The position numbers and the translations under genes were made by a program. Shown in pieces: positions 23,571 to 35,203 of a DNA stretch of 64,000 nt. How positions within the stretch are numbered: the first letter of the stretch is position 1; each line of letters begins with the position of its first letter. Below the pieces are notes generated by a model that was not told the origin of the DNA, did no database searches, and saw only the letters and a program-made list of their open reading frames with translations. The stretch is from contig MSED01000009.1 in assembly GCA_002099365.1 (NCBI GenBank), positions 868,001-932,000 on the forward strand, written 5' to 3'. This DNA is from Phialophora verrucosa. Taxonomy: Eukaryota; Ascomycota; Eurotiomycetes; Chaetothyriales; Herpotrichiellaceae.

Positions 23571-25594
23571 TCATTCCATCTCTTGCCCGACCACTGCGCA
23601 CTCTTTTTCGATCAATCTGACATGCTCCTCGCTTCTTGGGGTGATTCGAATGTGATACGGTGGATGATCATGCGCCAGCGGGTCAATCTGCCAGTCGTCG
23701 ATGGGTGCCCCTGGCACTTCCTGGAAGTCGAAGCAGTAAAGCAGCCTGGAGAACGCGATAAACATATTCCGAGTCGCGACGTGCCATCCCGGGCAAATTC
23801 GTCGCCCTGTCCGTGGTCAGGTCAGAGATCAAATCATTCCCTCGCCGAAGGATCCTTACCCGTGCCGAAGCCCAAATGCCCCTTCAACAACTCCTCAAGG
23901 TCCTCGTTCAGAAATCGTTCCGGCAAGAACACCTCGTTTCTCGCAAACTCTTTCTCGTTATGACTGATGGCGAAGTGGTTGTAGACGAATACGGTCCCCT
24001 TTTCGAACACAAAGTCACGGTATGCGTCATCTTCGATCAGAGCTCTAGGCACTCCTGAAGCTGTCATGTTGGGTCGCCATCTGAGCGATTCCTTGACCAC
24101 TGCTACAATGTATGGCAGTCGATCCCAGTCCTAGTGGTGGTCAACACAAAATTTTAGGGCGGCAAGGGAATTCGCTTACGTCGAACGAGGGTAGCCTTGA
24201 AGCATGTCCGCAGACTTCGTCAAGCTGCTTTTGCGCACTGGCAACCCAGGCAGGGTATTTCGCCGCCGCCGCAAGCATGAGATTAATCTGATTGCGCGTT
24301 GTGTCGCTTCCCGCTTCAATTATGGACCCGGCTAACGCGAGATCAGTCGTCACTTCCATCACGTGGAAGAAGCCAATAGCTAAGTTGCAGTCCCTTGTCT
24401 TACCAGCAAAATAGGTCTGGGCTTTATCGAAACCATACTTTGAGGCAAGATCTGCCATTCCTCGGGCGAAACACTCAGGGTTCTCTCCTTGCTTGATGCG
24501 TCGTTCAAGGTCGTCGAAGAAAGCAGTGTATACCCTAGAGGGACAGGTCAGCCTTTGACAACCTTCGTCTCTACTTAATCTCCATGGGGGGCCTATATCG
24601 GCCTGCTAGTGCCACTTACCCCAGTGTTTTCCTATATGCCCGTTCAGCTTTCGGTCTGAACCACTGAAGAGACCGTGGTATGACCCTCACCAGCCAAGGG
24701 AACTGCTCGACCAAGCTACAAGACGGCGAGGTTTGAGTTTCGAGAAAATCGTCGATTGTCGAGAATAACAGCCGGACATTCTCGTCTTGCATGCTTGTTC
24801 GACGACCGAAGACACTTCCACATTGTCAGCCTACGACAAGCACGGCTCGCCACATCACCTACACTGAGAAGATTACTACACAGGTCAACCATTAGCACCA
24901 CGACCAAGGCATCGTCTCACGTTTCTGTCATACCTGAGTTTGCGAACCGAGCTCCATGGCGATAAAACTCGTCTGGACGCTTTAAATACTGCCAGACAAG
25001 TGCCCGAGACTCTACATCCTGAAAAGGCTTATAGGTCTCTGACTTCCCGCCGACATCAGCTCCCAATAATGACTGTCACGTCCGGTGCATCTTACATTGC
25101 TAGCCATCAAGAGCTGATGCATTATCTTCCGAAGCTGCCTCCAACGCTCTGTATGCCCCATCATGACGATACGCTTGCCGCCGGACAGAATGTCTTGCGT
25201 GACAGGGAACTCGGGCCGACTAATGTAAAGCCTCCCACGTCGGTCGAGGAGCTCTCGCGCCGTCTCCGTGGAGTTGAGGAAGACCCATTTCCTCGCGCCA
25301 AGTTGCACTGTGAAACTAATCCGGGTGATGAGCACATACACAGATGAATGCAGATTGCACGGCGGGCAGCACACACAGATCTCCGTATTGTTTCCCCCAT
25401 TCCATCAACTTAGCCCCCGGATATGCCGGCGGGAGCTGAAACAGATTTCCAAAGACGGGGATCCCTTTCGGGCCCGGCGGGTATCGATATTTCTTTCGTG
25501 GCTTGAGCAAGAGGCCGAATGCCAGCACAAATGCTGCACCGACCACGCAGAGCACCAAAGCATGGTAGGGCAGGAGAGAATCTAAGAGAGTCAT
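23571..25594 (-). CDS. Cytochrome P450 monooxygenase, nine exons including a 13-nt micro-exon
   Basis: Exons: 25594-25377, 25315-25096, 25042-24934, 24875-24863, 24814-24620, 24534-24404, 24331-24180, 24130-23860, 23806-23571; 514 residues, every junction in phase. A membrane anchor (LLPYHALVLCVVGAAFVLAFGLLL) is followed by the proline hinge YPPGPKGIPVFGN. The I-helix has EAGSDTT (residues 301-307), the K-helix ExxR is E360-S-L-R363, and FLPERF (414-419) follows. The heme loop FGTGRRICPG (434-443) carries the ligand Cys441; this loop is split by the last intron, so an unspliced reading falsely seems truncated at 23834. Microsomal, haem-thiolate; oxidises an unknown small molecule using a P450 reductase. 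It resembles the O-methylsterigmatocystin oxidoreductase group of fungal P450s. It is divergent from the SDR gene across 501 bases. Confidence 0.92.
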
Positions 25595-26095
25595 TTCCAA
25601 GTTTTGTGAAAGATGACGGTGAGAAGATGAGGATTCGCCCGACGCAAGGCACGATTATCTCTTCTCGTTGACTGGTAAGAAGTCAGCCACGCTGCATACG
25701 ACAATTCATTATAAGACACACTTTTCAGCAGTCCAAGACCTCGTCGTGGGACAAGGCTGCAATGAAGCATACTCCGCCTCCGCCTCCGCGTTTTACCCCT
25801 TTGTTGCATGGTGGGGTAAGTAAGGCAGGACCTCGACTCCAGCCCACCAGTTTGGCCTTACAGTACTCTGTACTTGTACGGACTGCAAGTACTCCGCAAT
25901 TGGGGATTATGGCACAATCTTGTCTGCGGGCGACATGGTATTCCAGCTTACCGCACTGGTGGGGTGGCGAGGATATACAACTTTCCCTTTCTGGTGTCAA
26001 ATCACCAAGGCATTGATTGACCGTTCCGAGCGTTGAGACTAAACACCCACTCACCCACCCATCGTTCAAGACCACCTTCGTACCGCACCGTCAAC
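25595..26095. promoter_or_regulatory. Shared divergent promoter, P450 / SDR
   Basis: 501 bases between the start codons of the P450 and SDR genes. This arrangement favours co-regulation. A CCGCCTCCGCCTCCG run lies near 25769-25783. No specific regulator site was identified with confidence. Confidence 0.4.
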
Positions 26096-27182
26096 ATGTC
26101 TGACCCAGAACAATACAACGCCGCGAAGTTCGGAATCTCGACCCTCCCACTGAAGCACGAGCCCTACGGGCCGATATTGCCAGACCGGCTCGCCGGTGCG
26201 AATAAGGGGAAGCTCGCCGTGGTGACCGGCGCCGGGAGGGGTAAGTCGAAGTTGGCTGCCTTTTCGTCATGATGCTGTTCTCGGTATCGTCGGTCGGGGC
26301 ACTATTGACACGGCGCCCGCAGGGATCGGCAGAGCCATCGCCATCGCGCTGGCAAACTCCGGAGCCAATCTCGCGCTTCTGGACATCCTGGCCGAGCAGC
26401 TGGAGGACACGAAGCTCGCGTGCGAGAAGTACGGCGGCGTGAGAGCCGAGGTCTTCGAATGCGACATTACGAACGTCGAGGCTGTGCGGCGGACGTTCGC
26501 GAGCATCGCCGAAAGTCTAGGCCCCGTGGATATCCTCGTGAACAACGCCGGCATTGCCGTCGGGGGCTTGGCCTTTGACGAAACGTTCGAAGGGTTCTGG
26601 AAGGCCGTCGAGGTCAACTTCAAGGGCACCATGCTTTGCGTGTACGCGGTGTTGCGCGGCATGAGGGAGAGGGGATCCGGCTGTATTGTCAACATGGCCT
26701 CACGGGCCGCGACGGTCGACATGGCAGGCGGGCTTAGCTACAATTCTAGCAAAGCCGCGGTCGCCCGGGCGACGCACAGCTTGCAGGAGGAGTTTGAGCA
26801 AGTCGGGTTGGGCGAACAGCTGCATACGTATTGTCTTCACCCCGGCGGAGTGTGGGGCAAGATGGTCACCGGTAAGCTACGCTATATATCTATACGTCTT
26901 GACTGGAAACAAACTTCTGAGACTCTTTTTGTGTCCATGGCAGAAAACACGACGCCGGATGTCCAGGCCCAGATCAGACATATCTTCAAGGACGCTCCCG
27001 AGCTGTGCGCCAACACGGTCGCTTATCTTGCTGCTGGGCGGGCAAAGGCGCTGCGAGGATGCTATTTCGACTGTCGACAGGATATCGAGCGGGTTTGCAG
27101 TTTTGGCAGGGAGACGCTTGACAAGTATGATCTGTACAAGTTGGGGGTGAAGTTCTTGCCTGGGTATCAGAATGAGCCTTGA
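26096..27182 (+). CDS. Short-chain dehydrogenase/reductase (classical SDR)
   Basis: Exons 26096-26240, 26323-26871 and 26944-27182 (introns 82 and 72 nt) give 310 residues. The nucleotide-binding motif TGAGRGIG is at residues 44-51, interrupted by intron 1. NNAG is at 122-125, and the catalytic Ser175 (NMASRAA), Tyr188 and Lys192 (YNSSK) are all present, so the enzyme should be active as an NAD(P)-dependent alcohol or ketone oxidoreductase. The acidic residue after strand 2 (LLDIL) suggests NAD preference, as inference. Its neighbours are a P450 on one side and, only 68 bases from its stop codon, an FAD monooxygenase on the other. Confidence 0.9.
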
Positions 27183-27250
27183 ATTTTATCGATGCCCGAT
27201 GGAAGACGGGATGTGAGCTTGTTAGGATTTTAGACAGACGCTTGCTGGCC

Positions 27251-28759
27251 TTAGTCAGCTCCCACGGCCACTCCGTTGGTAATTGCTTCGTTGTGCGGGC
27301 CGGGTCCATCAAAGTGACTCGCACTTTGTTGCTTATACTCCTTGGTGAAGTCGTACATTATATCGTTGATTCCCTGTGGAAAAGGCCGTCAACTCAATAG
27401 ACTTATGGGTACGTGCGAGAACATTTGAGTCAATATCAATCCAAGAGAGCACTCACCGTAACCAAGCTTGCGACAAACTCCGGGTCGGAGAACTTGTCGC
27501 GCTGGAGAAATAGCGGATCCTCCTTCATGGCGACATCTGGGTCCTGCAGTAGGTGGCGTAGGTTCTGCGAGGAGACGGGGTCGATGATCTTGAACCACAT
27601 GTCTCGCCGCACCGTGCTGTATCGGTCCAGGATGCTATCGTCTGCAAGACCCTGATGGATCCCGTTTAAGCAGTCGAAGAGATTCCCAACGTCGACGAGC
27701 CCGCCTGTGAGCCCAAGGCCGCCACTAGCATAGCACAGCGTCCCTGATCAGTTTCATCTTCCGGCAACGGAACCGACGCGCAAAGGCGGTAGCACTCACA
27801 AGGGGTTGCACAGATGGGCCGCATCCGCGGCGAGTAGAAACCTCCCGACCCGGAAACTCTGGGCACATCTCTGGTGGATCTTGTACGGGTTGATTGTGAC
27901 AAGCTTATAGTCCTCTGGGCCCGGGCTGCCAGGCAATATCTTGCGAAACTTCTCAGGCTGGCGAGCAATATATTCCTCTCGAGTCAAGCCGACGGTCTCG
28001 CCGTAGCTCACGCGATATAGGCCATCGGGTTGCAGGAGCGCGACAAGGCAGAAATATTCGGGGTCAACAATGAAGGCACCCTGGCCCCAGCCGTGCTTGG
28101 AGATATCATAGTAGACATTCGTTGCGACGATCTGTTGATCCCATGTCCGGCCGGGGAAGTCGTCGCCGAAGAGAGCTCGGCGGATCGTGCTGTTGGCCCC
28201 GTCACACCCGACAATGTAGTCTGCTGAGAAGATCTGCTCGCCTTCCGGGGTGTCGACGAAGACGCGGGCGCTGGAATCAGACTGGTCGATCTTGGTCACC
28301 TTGTGCAGGTATCTGATTTTGGCATTGGACTTTCTGTCGAGATGTTCCCGTGTGAGTTGAAGGAGCTTGCCCAATGGGAGACCGTGCAGTCTTCTCTCGA
28401 ACGGGACGGCACTTATGTCCATTTTGGCGAGGAGAGTGCCGTCGACTTTGCGCCATGAGACGCCATCTGCGACAACATAGCCTCGTTCGCGGACTTCTGG
28501 CAAGAGACCCGCCCGCTCTAATTCGTATACTGCTGGCCATGGGTAGAAGCTGGCTCGGGGCGAGTCGTCAAGCTTGTCCGACGCCTCAAGAAGCTCAACA
28601 TTGATGCCCGCATTGGCGAGAAGGAGTGCCAAGACACACCCACTTGGGCCGGCGCCAACTATGATGATCTGGATTTGACATGTCAGTATGTAGTGGTGGT
28701 GGTATGCAGTGGTGCCATTTGTCACCATCACAAAGCTCGCTCACATTCGAAATTGTCAT
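27251..28759 (-). CDS. FAD-dependent aromatic-type monooxygenase
   Basis: Exons 28759-28745, 28668-27800, 27724-27457 and 27373-27251; 424 residues. Exon 1 encodes only five residues (MTISN), then the Rossmann motif IIIVGAGPSGCVLALLLANAG. The usual second motif is GCDGANSTIRR and the third GRFLLAADAAHLCNP, followed after intron 2 by FGGLGLTGGLVDVGNL, which is characteristic of the p-hydroxybenzoate/salicylate hydroxylase fold. Introns are 76, 75 and 83 nt, each giving in-frame joins. The enzyme should hydroxylate an aromatic or polyketide substrate with NAD(P)H and oxygen. It is convergent with the SDR gene and part of a compact redox trio with the P450. Confidence 0.9.
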
Positions 28760-31700
28760 AGCCTCCGACCGAGTGCTTCGAGCGTTCCTGCGTTTTCAGT
28801 GGCTCGGAAACTGTCGCATGTGTAATGTAGATCTTTGAGACAGGGCTGGATTTTGATATGCCTTTTGCAGAAGTATCTCCGACTGTATGATCTTGCACGG
28901 TGTACCTCCCATCCCCCCTACCTCAACCCCACAGTACCCCACATTCCCCAACAACACTCAGTTCGGAGGGTATTCTTTACGAGTACGGTAGGCAATGGCT
29001 CCATGTCGACAGTACGGTGTATCGATGCATGGTTCGGAAACTCTCGGTAAGGATATCGACCCGACCGCTCCCGCCCCGCAGACATGGGATAGCACTGCGA
29101 CCAATACGGCCATCTGCCCGCGGGATCGCTTTTGTTGCAAGCCATTGCCATTCTCAGTATCTGGTGCCGACATAAAGAGATTGACAATTCGGATTTGAGT
29201 AGGCTTATTGTTCCTTTCGGCTCCTTTCCAATACGCGCGATATCAGCGTGCAGCGCAGCTCCTTCAGCCGGTCCCAGGCAAACCACAGTCGTTCAGGGAT
29301 GGGGAAAGACATACTTCGTATTTAGCCAAACCACGGGTGGTCTGACCTGTTTTTCGGCGATCAAGGATGGATATGCAAAGCCGTTACCGAGCACGGCACT
29401 TGCCATGGTCCGCGCAATCGCGATGCGGCTCGTCGTGTAAATCCCACCAGCAATAAAGAACAGCGCGAGATTTCGAAGCTACACAATACGAGTACAGCGG
29501 GAAATGCTTGGCGCCAAAGCCTCGGGAGAAATGCAGCCAATCACGCCACGCCCGCCCACCTGGAGGCCTGGGTTCGATATGCGCACTTCTCGTTGTAGTA
29601 TTGACCAACCTCGCTGTCTTCGTCCAGCTCAGCAAGGTGGTTTTACGATGCTTTGGGTATGTCTGCTGGTGGCCCTACGACAGTGCAGCCTGGTGCTTGG
29701 CATTGTATCTCATTCACTCCAGCATCCTGCTACGCAGATGGATTCGGTTCGAATACATTCACTGTCGTTTGCGCAACATCTCTAGGTTGCTATCGGCAGC
29801 GATTCCGGTCACAACCAGATGTTGCCTCCCGGAGACTCGTCTGCAGATGGTCTTCTAGCCTGCGATGTAAGTGTGTTGCGATCACTGATCCGCAGTCGCC
29901 TAACAGTATGGAAGCGAAGAATTTCACGCACAGCAAGCCATACTCTTGATGGACAGTCTTTACGCGTGCTGTGAATTAGCTGCATGGTTGCTGAGACACG
30001 ACCTCGGTTATTAACGAACGAGAGTTGGGAGTCCACGAACAAGACAAGACAGCAATCGATGCTCCAAAAAGTTGTTTGGACTCATGCAACTGCTTTGCCG
30101 ACCTCATTTCTTGTACAATGTGGTGTCTAAGTTACAAAGGTTTGCATTTGCCTGACGACCACCTTTTCGCGTCCTCTTTGCCACCATCTTGTCTACACAG
30201 CCGCCTCCCTGATACGGCTTGCACGGTTCCAAACACTTGCGGGTACTGCTTCTCATGGTAACGACTATTAGCCCTGTAGCACATACTAGCTTGGCAAAAT
30301 CCATATCTGCAATACGAGAATTGTTGGCGAGACTTTGGAGTGCTCAGCCAGCCAAGAATCTCCAGCAGAGGACGGCATTACATCGTCCAAGTTCGTGTTC
30401 AGGCAAGAGGGCGTGCGCGGGACCTAAAGGTGCGTAGTCGACAGCCCTTGCTAATTTATAGACTCTTAACAGACGCCATAAGCTAATCAACTGACCTGGG
30501 CGGGTAGAGAATGAGCCCGGTGAGGAAAGGAGGATGCCTACACCGCTGTCCAGTATGTACCCAGAAGGTTGCGCGCCGGGATGGAGCTCTACATCAAAGT
30601 CATCTGGCTGTCGGGCTCGAAGATATCCCTGGGAGACTTTCTCTCGGCCAAGCATGGGTGACACTACGTCGAAACAGACCACATTGCGAACCAGGAGAAC
30701 GGGCGATACCAAATGGGATATCCAGCCTAATAATAGCAGCGTACACCGCATTCATCCCGACTGAGGAAACGCAGGCGACAACAACGGCACACCTCCCGCA
30801 CCACCAGCTGTTCCTGCTCCAGACCTAGGCATCTTACCTCCAAATCTCTCCAGTGGCTTCGGTGAACTCAACGCATCATTCGCATTTGGGTCTTTGGTAA
30901 GCTTCAGACCCAAGATCAAGCGGTTGCAGAACAAATGGATGGTGGACATCCCGGCGTTGAGAGCCCGGATGGGATACGCTGTCATGTTTTCCTATGCTGC
31001 TGCTTGTCTGCTGTTCGTCGCAGTCCTGCGGCGCTAAGCCAGTAGCACGAATAGGGTGCGGGCGATGCTGGAACGATGCTTGAAGTCTGTACCTCGTACT
31101 GCGTAGGGTGTCGATGATTGGCAGGATATTTCCCGTTGGGCGTGAGCCACCGAGTTGATACTGTAAATGCACGGTCCAAATTCTGATGGCCCAAAGGAGC
31201 CGCGTGCACAGCGTGATACCGACTTGGCTGCCGGTTCAACTTCGGCGGCGATTGCTCCGAGCTTCGGCATTCCCAATGGCGACGGCGACCTGCGCCAGCA
31301 CAGCCCCGAAGCTACTGTGTCCTCTCGTGCAACACCGAGTTCAATGCTAGAAATTAAGGAAAGGGAAGCTCATATATCCCCATGTCGTTTAGACATACCT
31401 TTGCTATGGTCCCTGCCTTGTCGCTTAAGATGTAAACTTCACGGCCAGCATAATTTCAGGTCACATACCGAACAACGCTTCGGTAACCGGCACTCAGCGA
31501 ACGGTGAAGCACTCGCAATGAGACTATGATGTAACCAGGCGGCAGCATTTTCTGTTGTCACATTCCAGTGATGGGATTTGATTCCTGCTATGCTAATACA
31601 TGTTTGAATCATTCGTGCCATCCCTGATCCAAGCTCATTTCGTTCAACTGGGTTGAGCACAGCAGCTCAAAGCCTCGCTGTATTGTGTCACAGTTATACA

Positions 31701-31783
31701 GCCGTACAAAGCACCATCCGCCAGCGCCGTGTGTCGAGAGTGAAGGTTCATGCCGTCATCTCTCAGTAGAGTGTTCTGTAGTG
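28760..31783. other. 3-kb gene-poor region with coding-like fragments
   Basis: No intact gene was found. Minus-strand fragments look protein-like: around 29380-29460 a hydrophobic segment (ALFFIAGGIYTTSRIAIA), and at 30837-30985 a frame ending at a good donor (GTAAGA) that could splice to about 30750. Plus-strand frames at 29504-29858 contain hydrophobic runs. None could be joined into a recognisable product, so these may be decayed genes. Confidence 0.3.
30620..30985 (-). CDS. Possible small two-exon gene, unrecognised
   Basis: A frame starting at the ATG near 30985 encodes a segment with LILGLKLTKDPNANDAL and SSPKPLERFG, then meets GGAG/GTAAGATG, a canonical donor. An acceptor TTTCCTCAG near 30752 would rejoin in frame to VGMNAVYAAIIRLDIPFG and stop near 30620, giving about 105 residues. 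Composition is plausible but no family is recognised. It may instead be a remnant of a membrane protein. Confidence 0.2.
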
Positions 31784-32294
31784 TTACATCTTCTTGTCAT
31801 CATCATCAACACTGCCTTCCAGGGTGCTGGAGTCAGTGCTGTCATGGGTGGAAGCCTTCTCAATATCTTCTTCGGTCGGTCCGTGCAACTCTTCCTCGAA
31901 GACAGGGTCGGTATCCATGGTTTCGAACTTGGTCTTGAAGTCACCTAGAGCTTGGGTGCTAGAGTTGGATCGGCGACGAGCGTTATTGAAAGTGTAGCCA
32001 TAGTCTTGAACTTCTTCGCCATCACGGCCCCTATCGGCGTCAGTATCCAGGCGCAGTTGCCAACTGTGAGGGAGAAGCCTTACCAGTTGCCCTTACCCCC
32101 GCCTTGCTTCTTGACACCCTTGGGATCAGCATCAACGTGGCCATGTTTAGCGAAGTAGCGAGGGAGACGTTCTTCAGGGAGGGCGGTACCATCGGCGATG
32201 GCACTGTGGTTGCGGTCGTTTCCTTTGTTTGTACGAGTCACTGCGAGGTCAATGGTCAGTGAGCGTCGGCATGGAGGCTCCGGAATGACTTACT
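31784..32294 (-). CDS. STF2: STF2/TMA10-like small protein; start codon split by an intron
   Basis: Exons 32294, 32240-32084 and 32030-31784; 134 residues. The single coding base of exon 1 (A at 32294) joins TG at 32240-32239 to form ATG, over a 53-nt intron GTAAGT...CTCGCAG. The resulting N-terminus MTRTNKGN matches the start of yeast Stf2/Tma10, and no other in-frame ATG exists before exon 3. RYFAKHGHVDADPKGVKKQGGGKGNWG is the conserved core (split by intron 2), followed by GEEVQDYGYTFNNARRRSNS; the C-terminus is acidic. Yeast members bind RNA, associate with ribosomes, were linked to F1Fo-ATPase inhibitor stabilisation and protect against desiccation. The fungal form has a longer acidic tail than the roughly 85-residue yeast protein. 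Confidence 0.85.
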
Positions 32295-33643
32295 GATTGC
32301 GTGAGCGGTTATAGGGGACAGTGAAGAGGTGATGGACAGTAACAGAGTGATTCAAGAGTCAGTGTGTTGGTAGATTGTGGCTGTAGTGAGAGTAAGAGTC
32401 AGTGAGATGAAGTTGGAGTAGAGGTATGAGCAAGGGAACAACAAGGACACGCGACCCTTCAGATCAAAGGAAAGTGAAGCTTGGGCCACCTCTGGGATGA
32501 TTGATCTTCGATGCACCGAAATACGACTCACCTCACTGATCACTTGCTTGCTTGGTGGTTTTGAGAGATAGGCGAGATCACGGTTGAAGGGGCAGGAAGA
32601 GAAGAAGGACGAGTGAGGTTTCGACTTGCTTCTAAGCAGAAGGGGGTTCGTTGGAGAGAGTTGATTAAGTCAGGGAAGATGAAGCCGGAACAAGGTGGCT
32701 TAGAAAGCTCTAGACACCGTTTATCATGATTGGGGAGAACTGGCAGAGCAACGCCCGGTGCTCGCATGACCCTGCGCTTTTTCTGGGCCTTTCTACCCCG
32801 TTCGCTCCAATGGCGAAGGCGCCTTCCCCGGATTCGTACCCTCCACCTTTCCAATTCGGCTTATTTAGCGCGGGGTTCGTGCTTGGTTTGTACCCACTTG
32901 ACGCCTGTCCACTCTACCAAAGGCTTCTGATTCAGGTACCAATCTGCCTGATACCGGCAAGGCTCGATTGAGGATCTGTAGCGCAGTGATGGAGCCGGAA
33001 GACTGAGCATTTCGCAGGCCAGGTGTACGAGTAACTCGTACAGAGGACGCTGGCGGAACAGTCTGCTGTCAGAGACCCCACGGTGGATCCCTTATGCGGC
33101 AATTCATGAGAGAATAAACAGTCAAATGATAAGGGGGATGATATCACAAACTGGGTCCCCATCGTGATACAAACAGTCAGGTTCTGCGCATATTCGGTAA
33201 CATTGAGCCTTTAAGTACTCCGGAAATGGGGCAGGTACTCGTAGATGGCCTCAGTCCCTCATGCCATGTTTCGCCCTTGGTGGTGTGAGGGCGGAGAATA
33301 CCGGTGAGCTCGGACACGTGAGCGCTTTGACAAAACTCTCATCAAGCAACAAAACCACTCCATTGCAGAGACCTCACGAACTGAAGAATTCGGTCTTGCG
33401 AGATCAGTACTCTTTCGCCCCAGGCATTCAGGAACTGAATTCAATCAAACTCCCACGTGGGTAAATAAACAGAGACGAGGCAGAGGCGACGCGACGGAAT
33501 CCTGCAGGGCAGGGCTAGCGCCGCAACTGCCCCTCTAGCGCACGTCACAAATTCCGATTTCTAAGCCCTGGTCTTTGGATCCCTTCCCCTTCACATTTTC
33601 ACACCACTTATCGAGACTCCAATAGCACCTCATCGTCGCCGCC
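32295..33643. promoter_or_regulatory. Divergent intergenic region, STF2-like / DRE2
   Basis: 1.35 kb. The left part must hold the STF2-like promoter and 5' leader, the right part the DRE2 promoter. Only short frames without domains occur. Confidence 0.35.
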
Positions 33644-34743
33644 ATGTCGCCCTCCGTGCTAATGGATACCTCGGACGACTTCGTCATGCCGATTTCCAAG
33701 GCGCCACAGTCCTCGAAGCGGACCCTGCTACTTTCGCCACCCTCGCTTTCATCCCACCAAGAGAAATTGACCGCTGTCATTGAAATGCACGACCGCACCC
33801 ACACCGACCTCCAAATGTTGGATCGCCTCGCCCTTGGCCTTGTGTCCTTGCCGCAGTCCACGTACGACGTCATCATTATTCTCAGTGATGCCGATGGTTC
33901 GCGGCGTGAGAGCCAGAATCTGTTGAACCGGGAGATACTGGCTTTGCTAGTCAAAGCACTGAAGAACGGTGGACACCTGCGCAGCCAAGACCAGTCATTC
34001 GGCGCCGTCGACGGCCCTGAGAAGAACGAGGCTATACTTGCAGGCTTATCCCCACAACCCGGCATTGGATTTGCGAAGGTAGATTATGGTGCGCAGGTGT
34101 CTGTGCCGCTGAAATTTGGAAAGAAAAAGGCTTCGGAGGCTGCCGGCGGTCTAAGCAATGGAAACTCGAATGGAGATTCTATGTCACTTTCCTTAAACGG
34201 CAAACGGAAGAGCGTGGACGATATTCTACCTCCGGGCGTGGGCTTCGACGATGGAATCAATGATTCCGATGATGACCTGATTGACGAAGATACCTTGCTA
34301 GATGAGGACGACCTGCAGAGAGCTGTTAAAATCCGTGAGTCGAAACCCTTTTGTGGCTTTCGTGACTTTCACTGATCGTTCTTAGCCACTGAATGCAAGC
34401 CAAAGGCCAAACGGCGTCGAGCGTGCAAAGATTGCACCTGTGGCCTCGCACAGAAATTGGAGGCGGAAGACAAAGCCCGGAGGGAGAACGCAGACAACGC
34501 ATTGAACACATTAAAACTGCAAGCTGACGACCTGGCCGAGGTGGACTTTACGGTCCCAGGAAAAGTTGGCAGCTGTGGCAACTGCAGTCTAGGAGGTATG
34601 TTTTTGAGTATGCTTTTCGTGGATGGTGCATTTGCTAATCTACATCAGATGCATTCCGATGTGATGGATGCCCCTACATCGGCCTCCCCGCTTTCAAACC
34701 TGGGGAAGAGGTGCGCCTTTTGAACAACGATATACAATTGTAG
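33644..34743 (+). CDS. DRE2: Anamorsin homolog, cytosolic Fe-S cluster assembly factor
   Basis: Exons 33644-34334, 34386-34595 and 34649-34743 (introns 51 and 53 nt) give 331 residues. The N-terminal half is the methyltransferase-like domain (LLLSPPSLSSHQEKL, then LPQSTYDVIIILSDA), followed by an acidic linker. The C-terminal CIAPIN1 domain has motif A with Cys234, 244, 247 and 249 (CX9CX2CXC) and motif B with twin CX2C at 294/297 and 305/308 (spacing x7), which bind two Fe-S clusters. DRE2 takes electrons from TAH18 early in cytosolic iron-sulphur protein biogenesis; part of the pool sits in the mitochondrial intermembrane space. Both cluster motifs are complete. The HEM2 gene follows 460 bases downstream in the same direction. 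Confidence 0.95.
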
Positions 34744-35203
34744 AAATACAGCTTGTCTGGCATTGCGAAGGCGTTGACGGCGACGGTGATAATTTCCCAT
34801 ATTGAGAATCACTCTGTAGAGGTTAGATAGAGACAATGTGTAGCCGCATCCGGGGTGCGAGGACAAACTGGGTACTTGAAACTGTTGCAGCCCCAGAACT
34901 GCTTGGGCGCCCCTCCAGCCCTCTTAATTTTTCCCCAGTTGCGCGCAACTTCCCGAGGCATATCGTTCGCCCGCCAAATGAGATGCTTCGGATTTCTCCC
35001 CCCGTCAACTCACTTGCATTTTATTTCGGCTGACCAACTCCGCTGCCGCTTGCGAAAAATAGTTCGCCTCAGCTTTCCGACGACGACATCTCACTTTAAG
35101 CTGTGAGAAGCGCACTCTCGACACCATCTCAGCCTCGACTTCGACTTGCCACTGTTAATCCTGCCGCCGACACCGACGTTGAGCGCAACATACTCCACTC
35201 ACA
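34744..35203. promoter_or_regulatory. Intergenic region DRE2 - HEM2
   Basis: 460 bases between the DRE2 stop and the HEM2 start, same strand; it should contain the DRE2 terminator and the HEM2 promoter. The bases just before HEM2 are CT/CA-rich, as is common for fungal 5' leaders. No defined site was seen. Confidence 0.35.

Noticed and set aside
23834..23880. Apparent truncation of the P450 before its heme loop
   Set aside because: The stop lies inside a 53-nt intron (23807-23859); splicing gives the complete FGTGRRICPG loop.
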